DNA of 38,393 nt, from contig NZ_LFIQ01000039.1 in the NCBI RefSeq assembly GCF_001189245.1, positions 474,811 through 513,203 on the forward strand, in the 5' to 3' direction. The position numbers were made by a program, and so were the translations under genes. The notes below the pieces were generated by a model, which was given only the letters and a program-made list of their open reading frames with translations, did no database searches and was not told the DNA's origin. This DNA is from Bradyrhizobium pachyrhizi. Lineage in GTDB: Bacteria; Pseudomonadota; Alphaproteobacteria; Rhizobiales; Xanthobacteraceae. Below, one piece after another: positions 8,834 to 16,733 of this stretch. Numbering within the stretch: the stretch's first letter is position 1; every line of letters begins with the position of its first letter.

Positions 8834-10275
8834 CGCGGCACCTCCTCGCTTTGCCGGGCTTCACGGTAGGTCTGGCCCGCCAGCGCGGCGCGGATGCCGT
8901 CGATCTTTCCGTCACGGTAGAACAGATTGTAGGTGTCGAACGGGATGATCGCGCCGCTCTCGGTGACGAAGTGGATGCAGCTTCGCTTGACGTTGCCGAC
9001 ACAGAAATTGAAGCGGTCGAGAAACTGCACGATGGTGACGCGGAACACGTTCTCGTAGGTCAGCCCCTCGGGCACCTCGAAGCTCGGCAGGCAGCACAGC
9101 AATTCGCAGACCCGCTCCGAGGTGTTCAGCGGCCCCGACGACAGCGAGAACAGGTCGACAAACTTCTCCCGCAACACCGGATATTTCTCCGGGCTGATGG
9201 TGTTGGGCATCACGGCGATGAGCTGCTCCTGCGGGATCAGCGAGGTCAGCGGCAGCACCTTGTCGCCGTTGCGCAGGCCGTAACCGATCGAGATGCTCTC
9301 GGGATTGCAGGGCAACGGGATCATGTCGTCAGCGCCGAACACCCCGGTCTCGATCACGCGCCGGCGGATCTCCGACAGCATGATGCGGTCGGTATCCTTG
9401 TTGAAATGCTCGTTACGGCCGGCATCCTGCACCGGCTGCAGCGTGACGCCGCGGACGCATTTCCAGGTCAGTGCGTGACGGACGATGTCGCCGATCTCGC
9501 CGTCGTTGACGCCGCGCTTGATGGTCGCGACCAGCGTGGTCGAGACGCCCTCGCGCTCGAGATTCTCCAGTGCCTGTTGGCGGATTTTTCGCAAATCCGC
9601 GCCGCGCAGATTGACCAGCGCCTCGCGCTGCAGCGAATCGAACTGCAGATAGACCTCAAGCCCGCGCTTGTTCTCGGCGAGCTTCGCCACGAAGTCGGGC
9701 TCGCGCGCGATTCTGAGGCCGTTGGTATTGATCATGACATGGCGGATCGGGCGGGCGCGCACCGCATCCAGAATGGCGAAGAAATCCGGATGCAGCGTCG
9801 GCTCGCCGCCGGAGATCTGCACCAGGTCGGGCTCGCCCTCGCTCGCGACCAGCGCGTCCAGCATCTTCTCGATCTTCGCCAGCGGCGTGAAGCCGGTGCG
9901 CGCCGGCGAGGAATCCGCAAAGCACACCGGGCAAGTCAAATTGCAATGCTCGGTAATCTCGATCAGCGCCAGGCAGGAGTGCTGCTCGTGGTCGGGGCAC
10001 AGCCCGCAATCATAGGGGCAGCCGAATTCGGTGTGGCGCTGGAACGCGAGCGGCCGGTCGCCGGGCTTGATGAAATCCTTGCACAGCCGCCAATAGGCCG
10101 CATCCGTCGAGACCAGCGTCGACTGCACGCCATGCTGCTTGCAGCGCTTCTCGTACCAGACCTCGTTGCCTGATATCTGGATCTTGGTCGGCACCAGGGT
10201 GAGGCAAGTTTCGCAAAGCGACTGGGTCTGGCCCCAGAAGATGTAAGGGCGTGCCTTACGCAGCGGCGCGTTCAT
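8830..10275 (-). CDS. Radical SAM enzyme, MJ0619/tetraether-synthase-like
   Basis: This 481-residue enzyme has the radical SAM motif CNLTCPVC (Cys111, 115, 118) and the SAM-binding GGE at 156-158. N-terminal to it are a rubredoxin-like set (CETC at 21-24, Cys45 with His48) and the block CPYDCGLCPDHEQHSC (86-101). C-terminal to it are PLPCNPES, a Cys cluster CELLCCL and RSCIHF...IIPFDTYNLFYR. This architecture of several extra metal sites is that of the archaeal MJ0619 family, which includes tetraether lipid synthase Tes; bacterial relatives are largely uncharacterised. A radical reaction on a lipid tail or other inert carbon is therefore plausible but unproven. Its start overlaps the Lgt-like gene by 20 bases, and its stop overlaps the next small gene. 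Confidence 0.85.
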   Translation of the reverse strand: MNAPLRKARPYIFWGQTQSLCETCLTLVPTKIQISGNEVWYEKRCKQHGVQSTLVSTDAAYWRLCKDFIKPGDRPLAFQRHTEFGCPYDCGLCPDHEQHSCLALIEITEHCNLTCPVCFADSSPARTGFTPLAKIEKMLDALVASEGEPDLVQISGGEPTLHPDFFAILDAVRARPIRHVMINTNGLRIAREPDFVAKLAENKRGLEVYLQFDSLQREALVNLRGADLRKIRQQALENLEREGVSTTLVATIKRGVNDGEIGDIVRHALTWKCVRGVTLQPVQDAGRNEHFNKDTDRIMLSEIRRRVIETGVFGADDMIPLPCNPESISIGYGLRNGDKVLPLTSLIPQEQLIAVMPNTISPEKYPVLREKFVDLFSLSSGPLNTSERVCELLCCLPSFEVPEGLTYENVFRVTIVQFLDRFNFCVGNVKRSCIHFVTESGAIIPFDTYNLFYRDGKIDGIRAALAGQTYREARQSEEVPR

Positions 10276-10975
10276 GCTTCAAGCTCACATTCGGCGCCGT
10301 CGCCAGCATGACGGCGGCGTAAATCATGACAAACAGCGACAGCAGGTGAAACAGCGAGAATGGTCCGATCAGCGCGCCATAGGGCTTGATGAACTCCCAC
10401 AGGAAGCGCTGCAGCCCGTAGTAGAACAGCACGAGGTAGAATCCGTTGGTGATGACGGCGGCATTTCGGTTCAATACGGCCCAGACATAGAATGCCGCGA
10501 ACCCCGCCATCGCCAGGCTCTCGTAGAGCTGCACCGGGTGGCGCAGCACGCCGTCGCCGAAATCATGGCCCCAAGGCAGCGTGGTCGGCGTGCCATAGGT
10601 GAAATCCTCGAGTCCCGCGAAATAGCAGCCGAGACGGCCGGCCGCGACGCCGATCGCAAGCGGCAGCGCGAACCGCGCGCCGGTGCGCAGCGAAATCCCG
10701 TGTCGCCATTTGTAGAGCTCGATCGCGACGATGCCGCCGGCCAGCGCGCCCTCGACCGAGCGGGCGACGCCCGCCATGCCCGAGAACCACAGGTTCAGCG
10801 TGCCGAAGATGTAGGCGCCGATCCCGGCGCCGAACACCAGCGCGGCGATGTAGGACAGCTCGAAGGATTGCCGGGGGAATTGCAGCCCGCGCCGGTGCGA
10901 CAGCCACCACATGGCGAGCGCGGCCGCACCCCATGCTGCAACGTCGAAGACGGCGTGAAGTTCAGCCCCACTCAT
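10256..10975 (-). CDS. Prolipoprotein diacylglyceryl transferase (Lgt)-like membrane protein
   Basis: This 239-residue protein has about seven hydrophobic segments. It carries Lgt-family landmarks: SVEGALAGGIVA in place of the HGG region, GRLGCYFAGLEDFTYGTP with R114 (matching the catalytic Arg region of Lgt), HPVQLYES at 146-153 and QRFLWEF with R190 and E194. True Lgt attaches diacylglycerol from phosphatidylglycerol to lipobox cysteines. Differences are the absent HGG histidine and Cys117 at the position of the usual Asn, so it is probably a divergent paralogue acting on another acceptor, not the housekeeping Lgt. The ATG at 10975 was chosen over a long upstream extension. It is the first gene of a four-gene operon with the radical SAM enzyme. 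Confidence 0.8.
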   Translation of the reverse strand: MSGAELHAVFDVAAWGAAALAMWWLSHRRGLQFPRQSFELSYIAALVFGAGIGAYIFGTLNLWFSGMAGVARSVEGALAGGIVAIELYKWRHGISLRTGARFALPLAIGVAAGRLGCYFAGLEDFTYGTPTTLPWGHDFGDGVLRHPVQLYESLAMAGFAAFYVWAVLNRNAAVITNGFYLVLFYYGLQRFLWEFIKPYGALIGPFSLFHLLSLFVMIYAAVMLATAPNVSLKHERAAA

Positions 10976-11126
10976 GAGGCGAGTGTAGCGTGATTTTCGC
11001 GGTCCGTGATAGCGACTTCCCGATTGCAATGGCGGAGCGAGGTTATCAACCCGTCCGCCTGGGAGCGGCGAGCTGATGGACCACGCCGGCCCGCGCAAAG
11101 CTACCAAGGCTGTAACCGCGCCAGAA

Positions 11127-11171
11127 CGGATATAGCCGATGTTACGGCGTCCATCCGAAGCGCTATATCCG
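11127..11171. promoter_or_regulatory. Inverted repeat in the divergent region before the repeat-protein gene
   Basis: CGGATATAGC (11127-11136) and GCTATATCCG (11162-11171) are perfect 10-base inverted arms whose centres are 35 bases apart. They lie 100-145 bases upstream of the secreted repeat-protein gene and about 150 bases upstream of the divergent Lgt-like gene. A dimeric regulator site is the likeliest reading; the LuxR-type protein at 16.7 kb is a candidate ligand, but this is inference. Confidence 0.5.
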
Positions 11172-11270
11172 AACTGACGGCTGGGCTTTCGACCTTCCCA
11201 GGATGACATTCTGTCCGCAGTGCAGAACCCGTCCCGATTGCGCGGAGCGATTGCGATGAGGAAGGCTACG

Positions 11271-12659
11271 ATGGATTTTTCGCGGATGTCGGATGGGATC
11301 CGGCTGCATCACGCCTCTCATCGCCACGATGGGCACGATGGGCACGATGGTGACGACGAGCCGGGTCCGGCACCGAGCAGCCCGTTTGCAGGGCTCGATG
11401 CGCATCCCGCGACCCCGAATTCCCCGCCTCATGACTCTGGCCCAGGCCAATCCGACCATCCCACCGCGTCGGGGGACGGCACCGGCGGCCACGTCGGCAA
11501 CCACACTGCGGCGAGCCTGGATGCTTCGGCAACGAAGCCTGCTGCCGGCGCATCCCATTCCGCGACAGGCATCGCTTCGATCGAGAGCGGGGCGAACACC
11601 GCCGGGAACGGCGGAGACGGTTACTTTTACGGAGGTATCATTCACGCATCCCTGTTGATCTATGAACCGATCAACATTTCGGTGAATTTGGGATACGGCT
11701 CGGTCGCCGTGGCCAACCAGTCCAACGATTTGAGTGTCGATCAATCCGCCTTTCAGATGGCCGGCGTCGGCGGACATGGTGGGAATGACAACCTTGCATC
11801 GGGAGGCAGCATCAGTGCTTCCCTGGGCTCCGGCGTGATCGGGAGCGGCGACAACGGCGCCGGAAACGGCGGCAGCGGCTATTTCTCGGGTGCGTTGGTG
11901 GACGCTCCCGTGGTGATCTATCATCCGATCAATATTGCGGTGGCGAGTTCAGGCGGCACGGCCTATGCAAGTCAATCGAACACAGTCGACATCGATCAAT
12001 CGGCTACGCAGATCGCGGGCGTCGGCGGAAGTGGCGGAAATGGCAATGTGGCCTTCGGCGGCAGTATCATCACGCTCGACCCCAGTTGGGGATCAAGCAA
12101 CGGAGGAAGCGTCTGGGACGTTCAAACGGGCGGGAGTCAGGCCGGCAATGGCGGCGACGGCGCGTTCTACGGGAGTCTCGTGCATTCCTCGATCTTAGTT
12201 TACGACCCGATCAACATCGCAGTCGCGGGCTATGGCTCCAACGTTCATTCAGTCCAGACGAATGACGCCGACGTGGATCAATCCGTAATTCAGATCGCCG
12301 GCATGGGCGGGCACGGCGGCAATGGCAACGCCGCGACGGGCGGCCATGCAAGCCTTCCTTCCCACGGCTTGTGGGGCGGCTCCGACGCGATTGCGACCGG
12401 CTCGAACGGCGCAGGCAACGGCGGCAACGGCTATTTTGCCGGCAGCCTGATCGATGTCAGCGTCGCGATCTATGCACCCATCAATATCGCAATCGCGGGG
12501 CCCCATTCGACGGCCGTGGCCGATCAGGTCAACAACGTGCACATCGACCAGAGTGCGGTCCAGATTGCCGGACTTGGTGGGGACGGCGGCTACGGCAATC
12601 TCGCGCTGGGTGGCGATCTTTCCGCCCATCTTCTGTCGGATCTTCACCTGTTGGCATAG
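11271..12659 (+). CDS. Gly/Asn-rich four-repeat protein, putative type I secretion substrate
   Basis: This 462-residue protein has no N-terminal signal peptide. Residues about 1-110 are His/Asp-, then Pro/Ser/Ala-rich. Four imperfect repeats begin at about residues 111, 197, 291 and 381 (periods 86, 94 and 90). Each reads AGNGGxGYF.G, a hydrophobic strand, Y-x-PINIAVA, Q-x-N, V/I-D-Q-S-A-x-Q-I-A-G, then GGxGGNGNxAxGG. The last repeat runs into a hydrophobic C terminus (LLSDLHLLA), as expected for a C-terminal type I secretion signal. The exporter genes follow downstream. Starts at 11256 (ATG) or 11220 (GTG) are possible, but the ATG at 11271 has the best Shine-Dalgarno (AGGAAGG, five-base spacing). 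A beta-solenoid or fibrous surface protein is inferred; I do not know a named family. Confidence 0.8.
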   Translation: MDFSRMSDGIRLHHASHRHDGHDGHDGDDEPGPAPSSPFAGLDAHPATPNSPPHDSGPGQSDHPTASGDGTGGHVGNHTAASLDASATKPAAGASHSATGIASIESGANTAGNGGDGYFYGGIIHASLLIYEPINISVNLGYGSVAVANQSNDLSVDQSAFQMAGVGGHGGNDNLASGGSISASLGSGVIGSGDNGAGNGGSGYFSGALVDAPVVIYHPINIAVASSGGTAYASQSNTVDIDQSATQIAGVGGSGGNGNVAFGGSIITLDPSWGSSNGGSVWDVQTGGSQAGNGGDGAFYGSLVHSSILVYDPINIAVAGYGSNVHSVQTNDADVDQSVIQIAGMGGHGGNGNAATGGHASLPSHGLWGGSDAIATGSNGAGNGGNGYFAGSLIDVSVAIYAPINIAIAGPHSTAVADQVNNVHIDQSAVQIAGLGGDGGYGNLALGGDLSAHLLSDLHLLA

Positions 12660-12925
12660 CGGAACATCGCACCGCTCGCGCAGGCCGGTCGCAAGGTAGC
12701 GGACTCCCTGCGCATGCAAATCTCGCGCAGAGTCGTCCTCCCCGATGTTTCGAGCTCCGATGTTGCGCGACGAATGTCATACTTTCGTACGTAGGTCGAC
12801 CAACCCGGATGGTGTCCGATTTGACATCTATCGGCAGCGCGCATCGCCGGATCAGACTCGCCCGTGTGCGTCCGCCTGATCGGGATGGATGACGCACGAC
12901 AGCCAACACAAGGACGGAGGCTCAA

Positions 12926-13384
12926 ATGTTGCCCAAGGCGATCAGCATCTCGGATTCGATCGAATTCAAATCGATCAACACCGGTGGTCAAAGTGTCGGA
13001 AATGGCGGCGACGGTACCTTCAAGGGAGCTATCATCAGCAAGCCGACCCTCAACTTCGATCCAACCAACAAGGCAGAAGGCGCCGATGTGCATGTGAACA
13101 CCGGCGACCACGTCACTCAGACGGCAGATTGGGACGCCGGCGGCGCAAACGCGACGGCCTCGGTGTTTGCGAAGGCCCACGGCGGAAGCGCCGAGTCGAA
13201 CGGAAGCCAGAAATCCTACAGCGGCCACGATACCTCCAAGGTATATGCCCATACGGATGCCACTCAGATCAACAAGCTCGCGGTGGACCAGCACCAGGAT
13301 GTCCTGGCTGGCATCGGCGGCAATGGCGGAGACGGCAACGCCGCGCTGGGTGGAGAAGTGAGCTTCCACCTCGATACATTCTGA
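12926..13384 (+). CDS. Short Gly-rich relative of the repeat protein, putative type I secretion substrate
   Basis: This 152-residue protein has a strong ribosome binding site (GGACGGAGG) before the ATG and no signal peptide. It contains one copy of the repeat split in two: GNGGDGTFKGAI with a following FDPTN (about 25-48), then about 65 Thr/Ala/His-rich residues, then the closing half QINKLAVDQHQDVLAGIGG, NGGDGNAALGG (about 115-143). It ends EVSFHLDTF, an acidic residue followed by hydrophobics, which resembles C termini of small type I substrates. It lies between the large repeat protein and the ABC exporter, on the same strand. Export by that exporter is inferred from position and composition. 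Confidence 0.75.
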   Translation: MLPKAISISDSIEFKSINTGGQSVGNGGDGTFKGAIISKPTLNFDPTNKAEGADVHVNTGDHVTQTADWDAGGANATASVFAKAHGGSAESNGSQKSYSGHDTSKVYAHTDATQINKLAVDQHQDVLAGIGGNGGDGNAALGGEVSFHLDTF

Positions 13385-13405
13385 CCATCGGCTCGTCCGA
13401 CCGTG

Positions 13406-13437
13406 GCGGGACCGGCGGCCATTGCTGCCGGTCCCGC
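13406..13437 (+). terminator. Strong hairpin between substrate gene and exporter genes
   Basis: An 11-bp perfect stem (GCGGGACCGGC at 13406-13416, GCCGGTCCCGC at 13427-13437) with a 10-base loop lies 21 bases after the small substrate stop. There is no T-run, so it fits a partial terminator or an mRNA 3'-end stabiliser that would keep exporter expression lower than substrate expression. Confidence 0.5.
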
Positions 13438-13530
13438 AGTTCAAGCCGATGCCCCGCCGATGCCTTTCTTGGCAGATCGCGTTGGCCGTCGGGCAAGTGC
13501 GCCGGACTTCGATTTCAGGCGGTGACGATC

Positions 13531-15267
13531 ATGCTGATGCCGCCCATTCGGTTGCCTGTCCTGCCGCAGATCTCGACGCCACTGCACGCGGCCCTTTGGT
13601 CCTGTGCGGGACCGCTTGGTCTCGTATTCGCGTATAGCTGCAGCTACAACCTGCTTTTGTTTGCGCCCTCCATCTACCTTCTTCAGATCTACGACAGGGT
13701 GTTGTCGAGCCGGAGCGGCGACACGCTGCTCCTGCTCACGCTCATTGTCGCGATCACGGTCGTGGTCGGCGGCGTGTTCGATGCCTTGCGGCGCGCTGTC
13801 TTGGGTCGCCTTGGCGCCTGGCTCGACGATCGGCTCCGTCCTTGCGTGCTTTCGGCCAGCCTCGAATCCGCGCTTCGCAGCGATTGGACGCGGGCGTCGG
13901 ACGCATATCGGGATCTCACCGTGCTGCGCCAGTTCATCGATTCCGGCGCATGTCCGATGCTGTTCGACGCACTCTGGGCGCCCCTGTTCCTCCTGGTCCT
14001 CTTTCTCATCCATCCCCTGCTTGGCGTGGTGGGCGCCTGCTGTGTGGCTTTCCTCTTCGCTCTCACGGTTGCCGGAGATCTGGTTACCGAGGACGTTCTG
14101 CTCAGATCCGGCGCCGCGCTGTCCAGAAGCTACGGTCGCCTCCAGGCCGCCGCAGGCAACATCCACATGATCCGCGCCATGGGAATGCTCGATAGCGCTG
14201 CGCGCACGATCTACCATGACGCGCAGGAGGCACGCAGAGAGCACGATGTGGCAGTCCGGCGAAGCGAGATCGTGATGCTGGTCACCAAGCCGGTCCGCGC
14301 TCTGTCGCAGGTGTTGATAATGGGGGCTGCCGCGTGGCTTGTCCTCGATCACGGAAAGAGTCCGGCGATCATTTTTGCTTCGACACTGATGTTCAGCCGC
14401 GCGCTCGCGCCGGTCGAAAGTGCGATCGCAGGCTGGAAGTCACTCAGGACGGCCGTGAGTGCCTGTCAGCGGCTCGGCGCGGTTCTCGCCGCGTCCCCGG
14501 CCGCCGGACAGCAGGATCCGGAGGTTTCGCAGCGGCAAGCGTCGAGCGGCCTCATTGTCGACAACGTCAGCGTGAGGCTATCGGGGACCAACCACCTTTT
14601 GCTGAACGGTGTCTCGCTCACGCTCGCGAGCGGAGAATGCCTTGGCATTATCGGTGCGTCCGGGTCAGGCAAGTCCCTGCTTGGCCGGGTGATTGCCGGG
14701 CTGTCGACGCCAACTCATGGCTGTGTCCTGCTCGACAATACCGACGTCTCGCTGCTTCGCGAGGGCCTAAACGGTCACCGTCTCGGTTATCTCCCCCAGG
14801 ACATCGACCTGCTCGGCGATACGATAAGCGATATCATCGCACGGCTTGATGATGCCGATCGGCGGAAGGTCGTGGAAGCGGCCAAGCTGGTCGGAATTCA
14901 TGAGGCGATCATGCGCCTGCCGAACGGGTACGACACGGTGATTCACCGTGAAAAATCCTTCTCGCGCGGATATCGGCAGCGCCTCGGTCTTGCCCGGGCC
15001 TTTTTCGGCGGTCCACGCCTGATCGTTCTCGACGAACCGAATGCCAGTCTCGATTACGGCGGCGAGCGAATGCTGCTGGACGCCATCGAGCGCATGAAGC
15101 TCGCCGGTGTCATCCTGGTCGTCGTCACTCATCGTATGGGTCTCCTCGCAGCCACAGACAAGATTGCCATTATGGAAGAGGGGGCGGTCGTCGCTTTCGG
15201 CGACAGCGAGGAAATCTTTGAGCGGCACCTGAACCGACCCCAGGTTACATCGCGGATTGCGCCATGA
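13531..15267 (+). CDS. Type I secretion ABC transporter (permease-ATPase, PrtD/HlyB-like without peptidase domain)
   Basis: This 578-residue half-transporter energises type I secretion at the inner membrane. Residues about 20-330 are the ABC exporter membrane domain, with the typical opening Y-LLQIYDRVLSSRSGDTLLLLT. The ATPase domain follows, with Walker A GASGSGKS near residue 375, Q-loop YLPQD, Walker B LIVLDEP near 497-503 and H-loop VVTHRM. The signature that is normally LSGGQ reads FSRGY near 477, followed by RQRLGLARA; only the Ser and the second Gly are kept. There is no N-terminal C39 peptidase domain, so substrates are not expected to lose a leader. The ATG at 13531 was chosen; the frame is open far upstream but overlaps the substrate gene. 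It overlaps the adaptor gene by four bases. Confidence 0.9.
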   Translation: MLMPPIRLPVLPQISTPLHAALWSCAGPLGLVFAYSCSYNLLLFAPSIYLLQIYDRVLSSRSGDTLLLLTLIVAITVVVGGVFDALRRAVLGRLGAWLDDRLRPCVLSASLESALRSDWTRASDAYRDLTVLRQFIDSGACPMLFDALWAPLFLLVLFLIHPLLGVVGACCVAFLFALTVAGDLVTEDVLLRSGAALSRSYGRLQAAAGNIHMIRAMGMLDSAARTIYHDAQEARREHDVAVRRSEIVMLVTKPVRALSQVLIMGAAAWLVLDHGKSPAIIFASTLMFSRALAPVESAIAGWKSLRTAVSACQRLGAVLAASPAAGQQDPEVSQRQASSGLIVDNVSVRLSGTNHLLLNGVSLTLASGECLGIIGASGSGKSLLGRVIAGLSTPTHGCVLLDNTDVSLLREGLNGHRLGYLPQDIDLLGDTISDIIARLDDADRRKVVEAAKLVGIHEAIMRLPNGYDTVIHREKSFSRGYRQRLGLARAFFGGPRLIVLDEPNASLDYGGERMLLDAIERMKLAGVILVVVTHRMGLLAATDKIAIMEEGAVVAFGDSEEIFERHLNRPQVTSRIAP

Positions 15268-16718
15268 TCCGGAATCCTCTCACCATCTGGAAGCTTCCCA
15301 CGATCTGGGACCAGCTCGTGCGAACGCCGGCAAGCCCCCCGCTCGCCGGACGGCTCGGAGTCGTGGTTACCGCGATCGACGATTTCGAGCCCCTCGAATA
15401 TCCATGGTGTGCGACCCCGACACCCATCTCTCCGCGTAGACGGCTTCGCGGTATCACCCTGGCGGGCAACCTGCTGGTGCTCTGCTTCATGCTGGGGCTC
15501 GGCACATGGGCGTGCCTCGCGCCTCTCGAGAGCGCAGCGATCGCTTCCGGCGTCGTGGAATCAGAATCGAGCCGCAAGACGATTCAGCACCTGGAAGGCG
15601 GGATCGTCAGGAAGATCCTGGTTTCGGACGGCGACATCGTGCGAAGCGGACAGACGCTGATCGCGCTGGACGACACCCGGCCCGGTTCGGAGGTGCAAAG
15701 CCTTCAAGGCCAGTTGTGGGATGCAATTGCTCGTGCCGCACGGCTTCAGGCCGAGCAGCAGAACTTTGGGAGCATCGCAATCCCGAGCGCGCTGGAACAG
15801 GACAGCAAGCGAAATGGTGTGGCCGCCGCCGCGGTATCGGCGCAGCAGTTCATTTTTCAGGCGCGCCGGCAGGTGCATGAGTCGCAGCTTGCGGTCATTC
15901 GCGAACGGAGGCTTCAAGTCGAGAGGGAGATCGAAGGTCTCAAGGCTCAGCAGAGCGCCACCGGGCAGCGGGTCGACATCGTCCGGGAGGAACTGGATAT
16001 GGTCACGACGCTCGTGAACAAGGGACTCGAACGGCGGCCGCGGCTTCTGAACCTGCAACGTGAACTGGCCGACGTTGAGGGTCGCCGCGGCGAGATCACC
16101 GCGCAGATTTCGCGCGCCGGGCAGGTCATCAGCGAGCAGCAGGCCACATTGTTCAAGCTCGAGAGCGATAGGCAGAACGAGATCGCACAGTCGCTTCGTG
16201 AAGCACAGAACCAGATATTCCAGCTCCGCGAGCGGTTGCTTGCGGCCAGGGACCAGCTATCGCGAACGGAGGTGAAGGCGCCCGAGGACGGCGTGATAAC
16301 CGACTTGCGGATTCATACAGCGGGCGGCGTCATCGGGGCGGGTGCTCCGCTCATGGAGCTGGTGCCCCGGCAAGACCGCCTCATCGTGACCGCCCGCCTG
16401 AGGCCGGAGGACATTGATGTGGTTCATCCCGGCCTGAATGCCGAGGTGCATCTCGTGCCGTACAATCAGCGTCGCGTACCGCGCCTGAAGGGCATCGTTG
16501 TGCACGTATCGGCAGACCGGCTACTCGACAAGCGTACCGACCAGCCATACTACGCGACCAAGATCCGGATCGACGACGCGCAGATCGCCGCAAACGACTT
16601 CCAGATCGTCCCCGGTATGCCGGTTCAAGTGTTCATCACCACGGGGCGCGGTACCGTCGCACTTTACGCGCTCAGGCCCCTGCTCGACAGCTTCCGCGGT
16701 GCATTCAGAGAGGATTGA
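15264..16718 (+). CDS. Type I secretion membrane-fusion (adaptor) protein, HlyD family
   Basis: This 484-residue protein links the ABC exporter to an outer-membrane channel across the periplasm. It has an unusually long cytosolic head of about 63 residues, one membrane segment (about 64-87), a lipoyl half-motif (SRKTIQHLEGGIVRKILV, G-D-I-V-x-x-GQTL), a long coiled-coil region (about 150-340) rich in Gln, Glu and Arg, then the returning half (TEVKAPEDGVITDL) and a beta-barrel region ending in PGMPVQVFI. The start overlaps the exporter stop (ATGA), so the two are co-translated. No TolC-like outer-membrane gene is in the window, so a channel encoded elsewhere must be used. Confidence 0.93.
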   Translation: MIRNPLTIWKLPTIWDQLVRTPASPPLAGRLGVVVTAIDDFEPLEYPWCATPTPISPRRRLRGITLAGNLLVLCFMLGLGTWACLAPLESAAIASGVVESESSRKTIQHLEGGIVRKILVSDGDIVRSGQTLIALDDTRPGSEVQSLQGQLWDAIARAARLQAEQQNFGSIAIPSALEQDSKRNGVAAAAVSAQQFIFQARRQVHESQLAVIRERRLQVEREIEGLKAQQSATGQRVDIVREELDMVTTLVNKGLERRPRLLNLQRELADVEGRRGEITAQISRAGQVISEQQATLFKLESDRQNEIAQSLREAQNQIFQLRERLLAARDQLSRTEVKAPEDGVITDLRIHTAGGVIGAGAPLMELVPRQDRLIVTARLRPEDIDVVHPGLNAEVHLVPYNQRRVPRLKGIVVHVSADRLLDKRTDQPYYATKIRIDDAQIAANDFQIVPGMPVQVFITTGRGTVALYALRPLLDSFRGAFRED

Positions 16719-16733
16719 TCCCGCTCACGGTGA

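Noticed and set aside
8752..10173. Long plus-strand open frame antisense to the radical SAM gene
   Set aside because: It is the complement of a well-conserved enzyme, its translation is Arg/Gln/Ala-rich without any domain, and GC-rich codon usage opens such frames by chance.
10976..10995. TACACT as a -10 hexamer for the Lgt-like operon
   Set aside because: It would place the transcription start within a few bases of the ATG and no acceptable -35 hexamer lies at 16-18 bases, so it was not listed.
12889..13530. N-terminal extension of the ABC exporter overlapping the short repeat protein
   Set aside because: The extension is an out-of-frame reading of the substrate gene, is Arg/Gly/Ser-rich and has no family similarity; exporters of this type start shortly before the first membrane segment.
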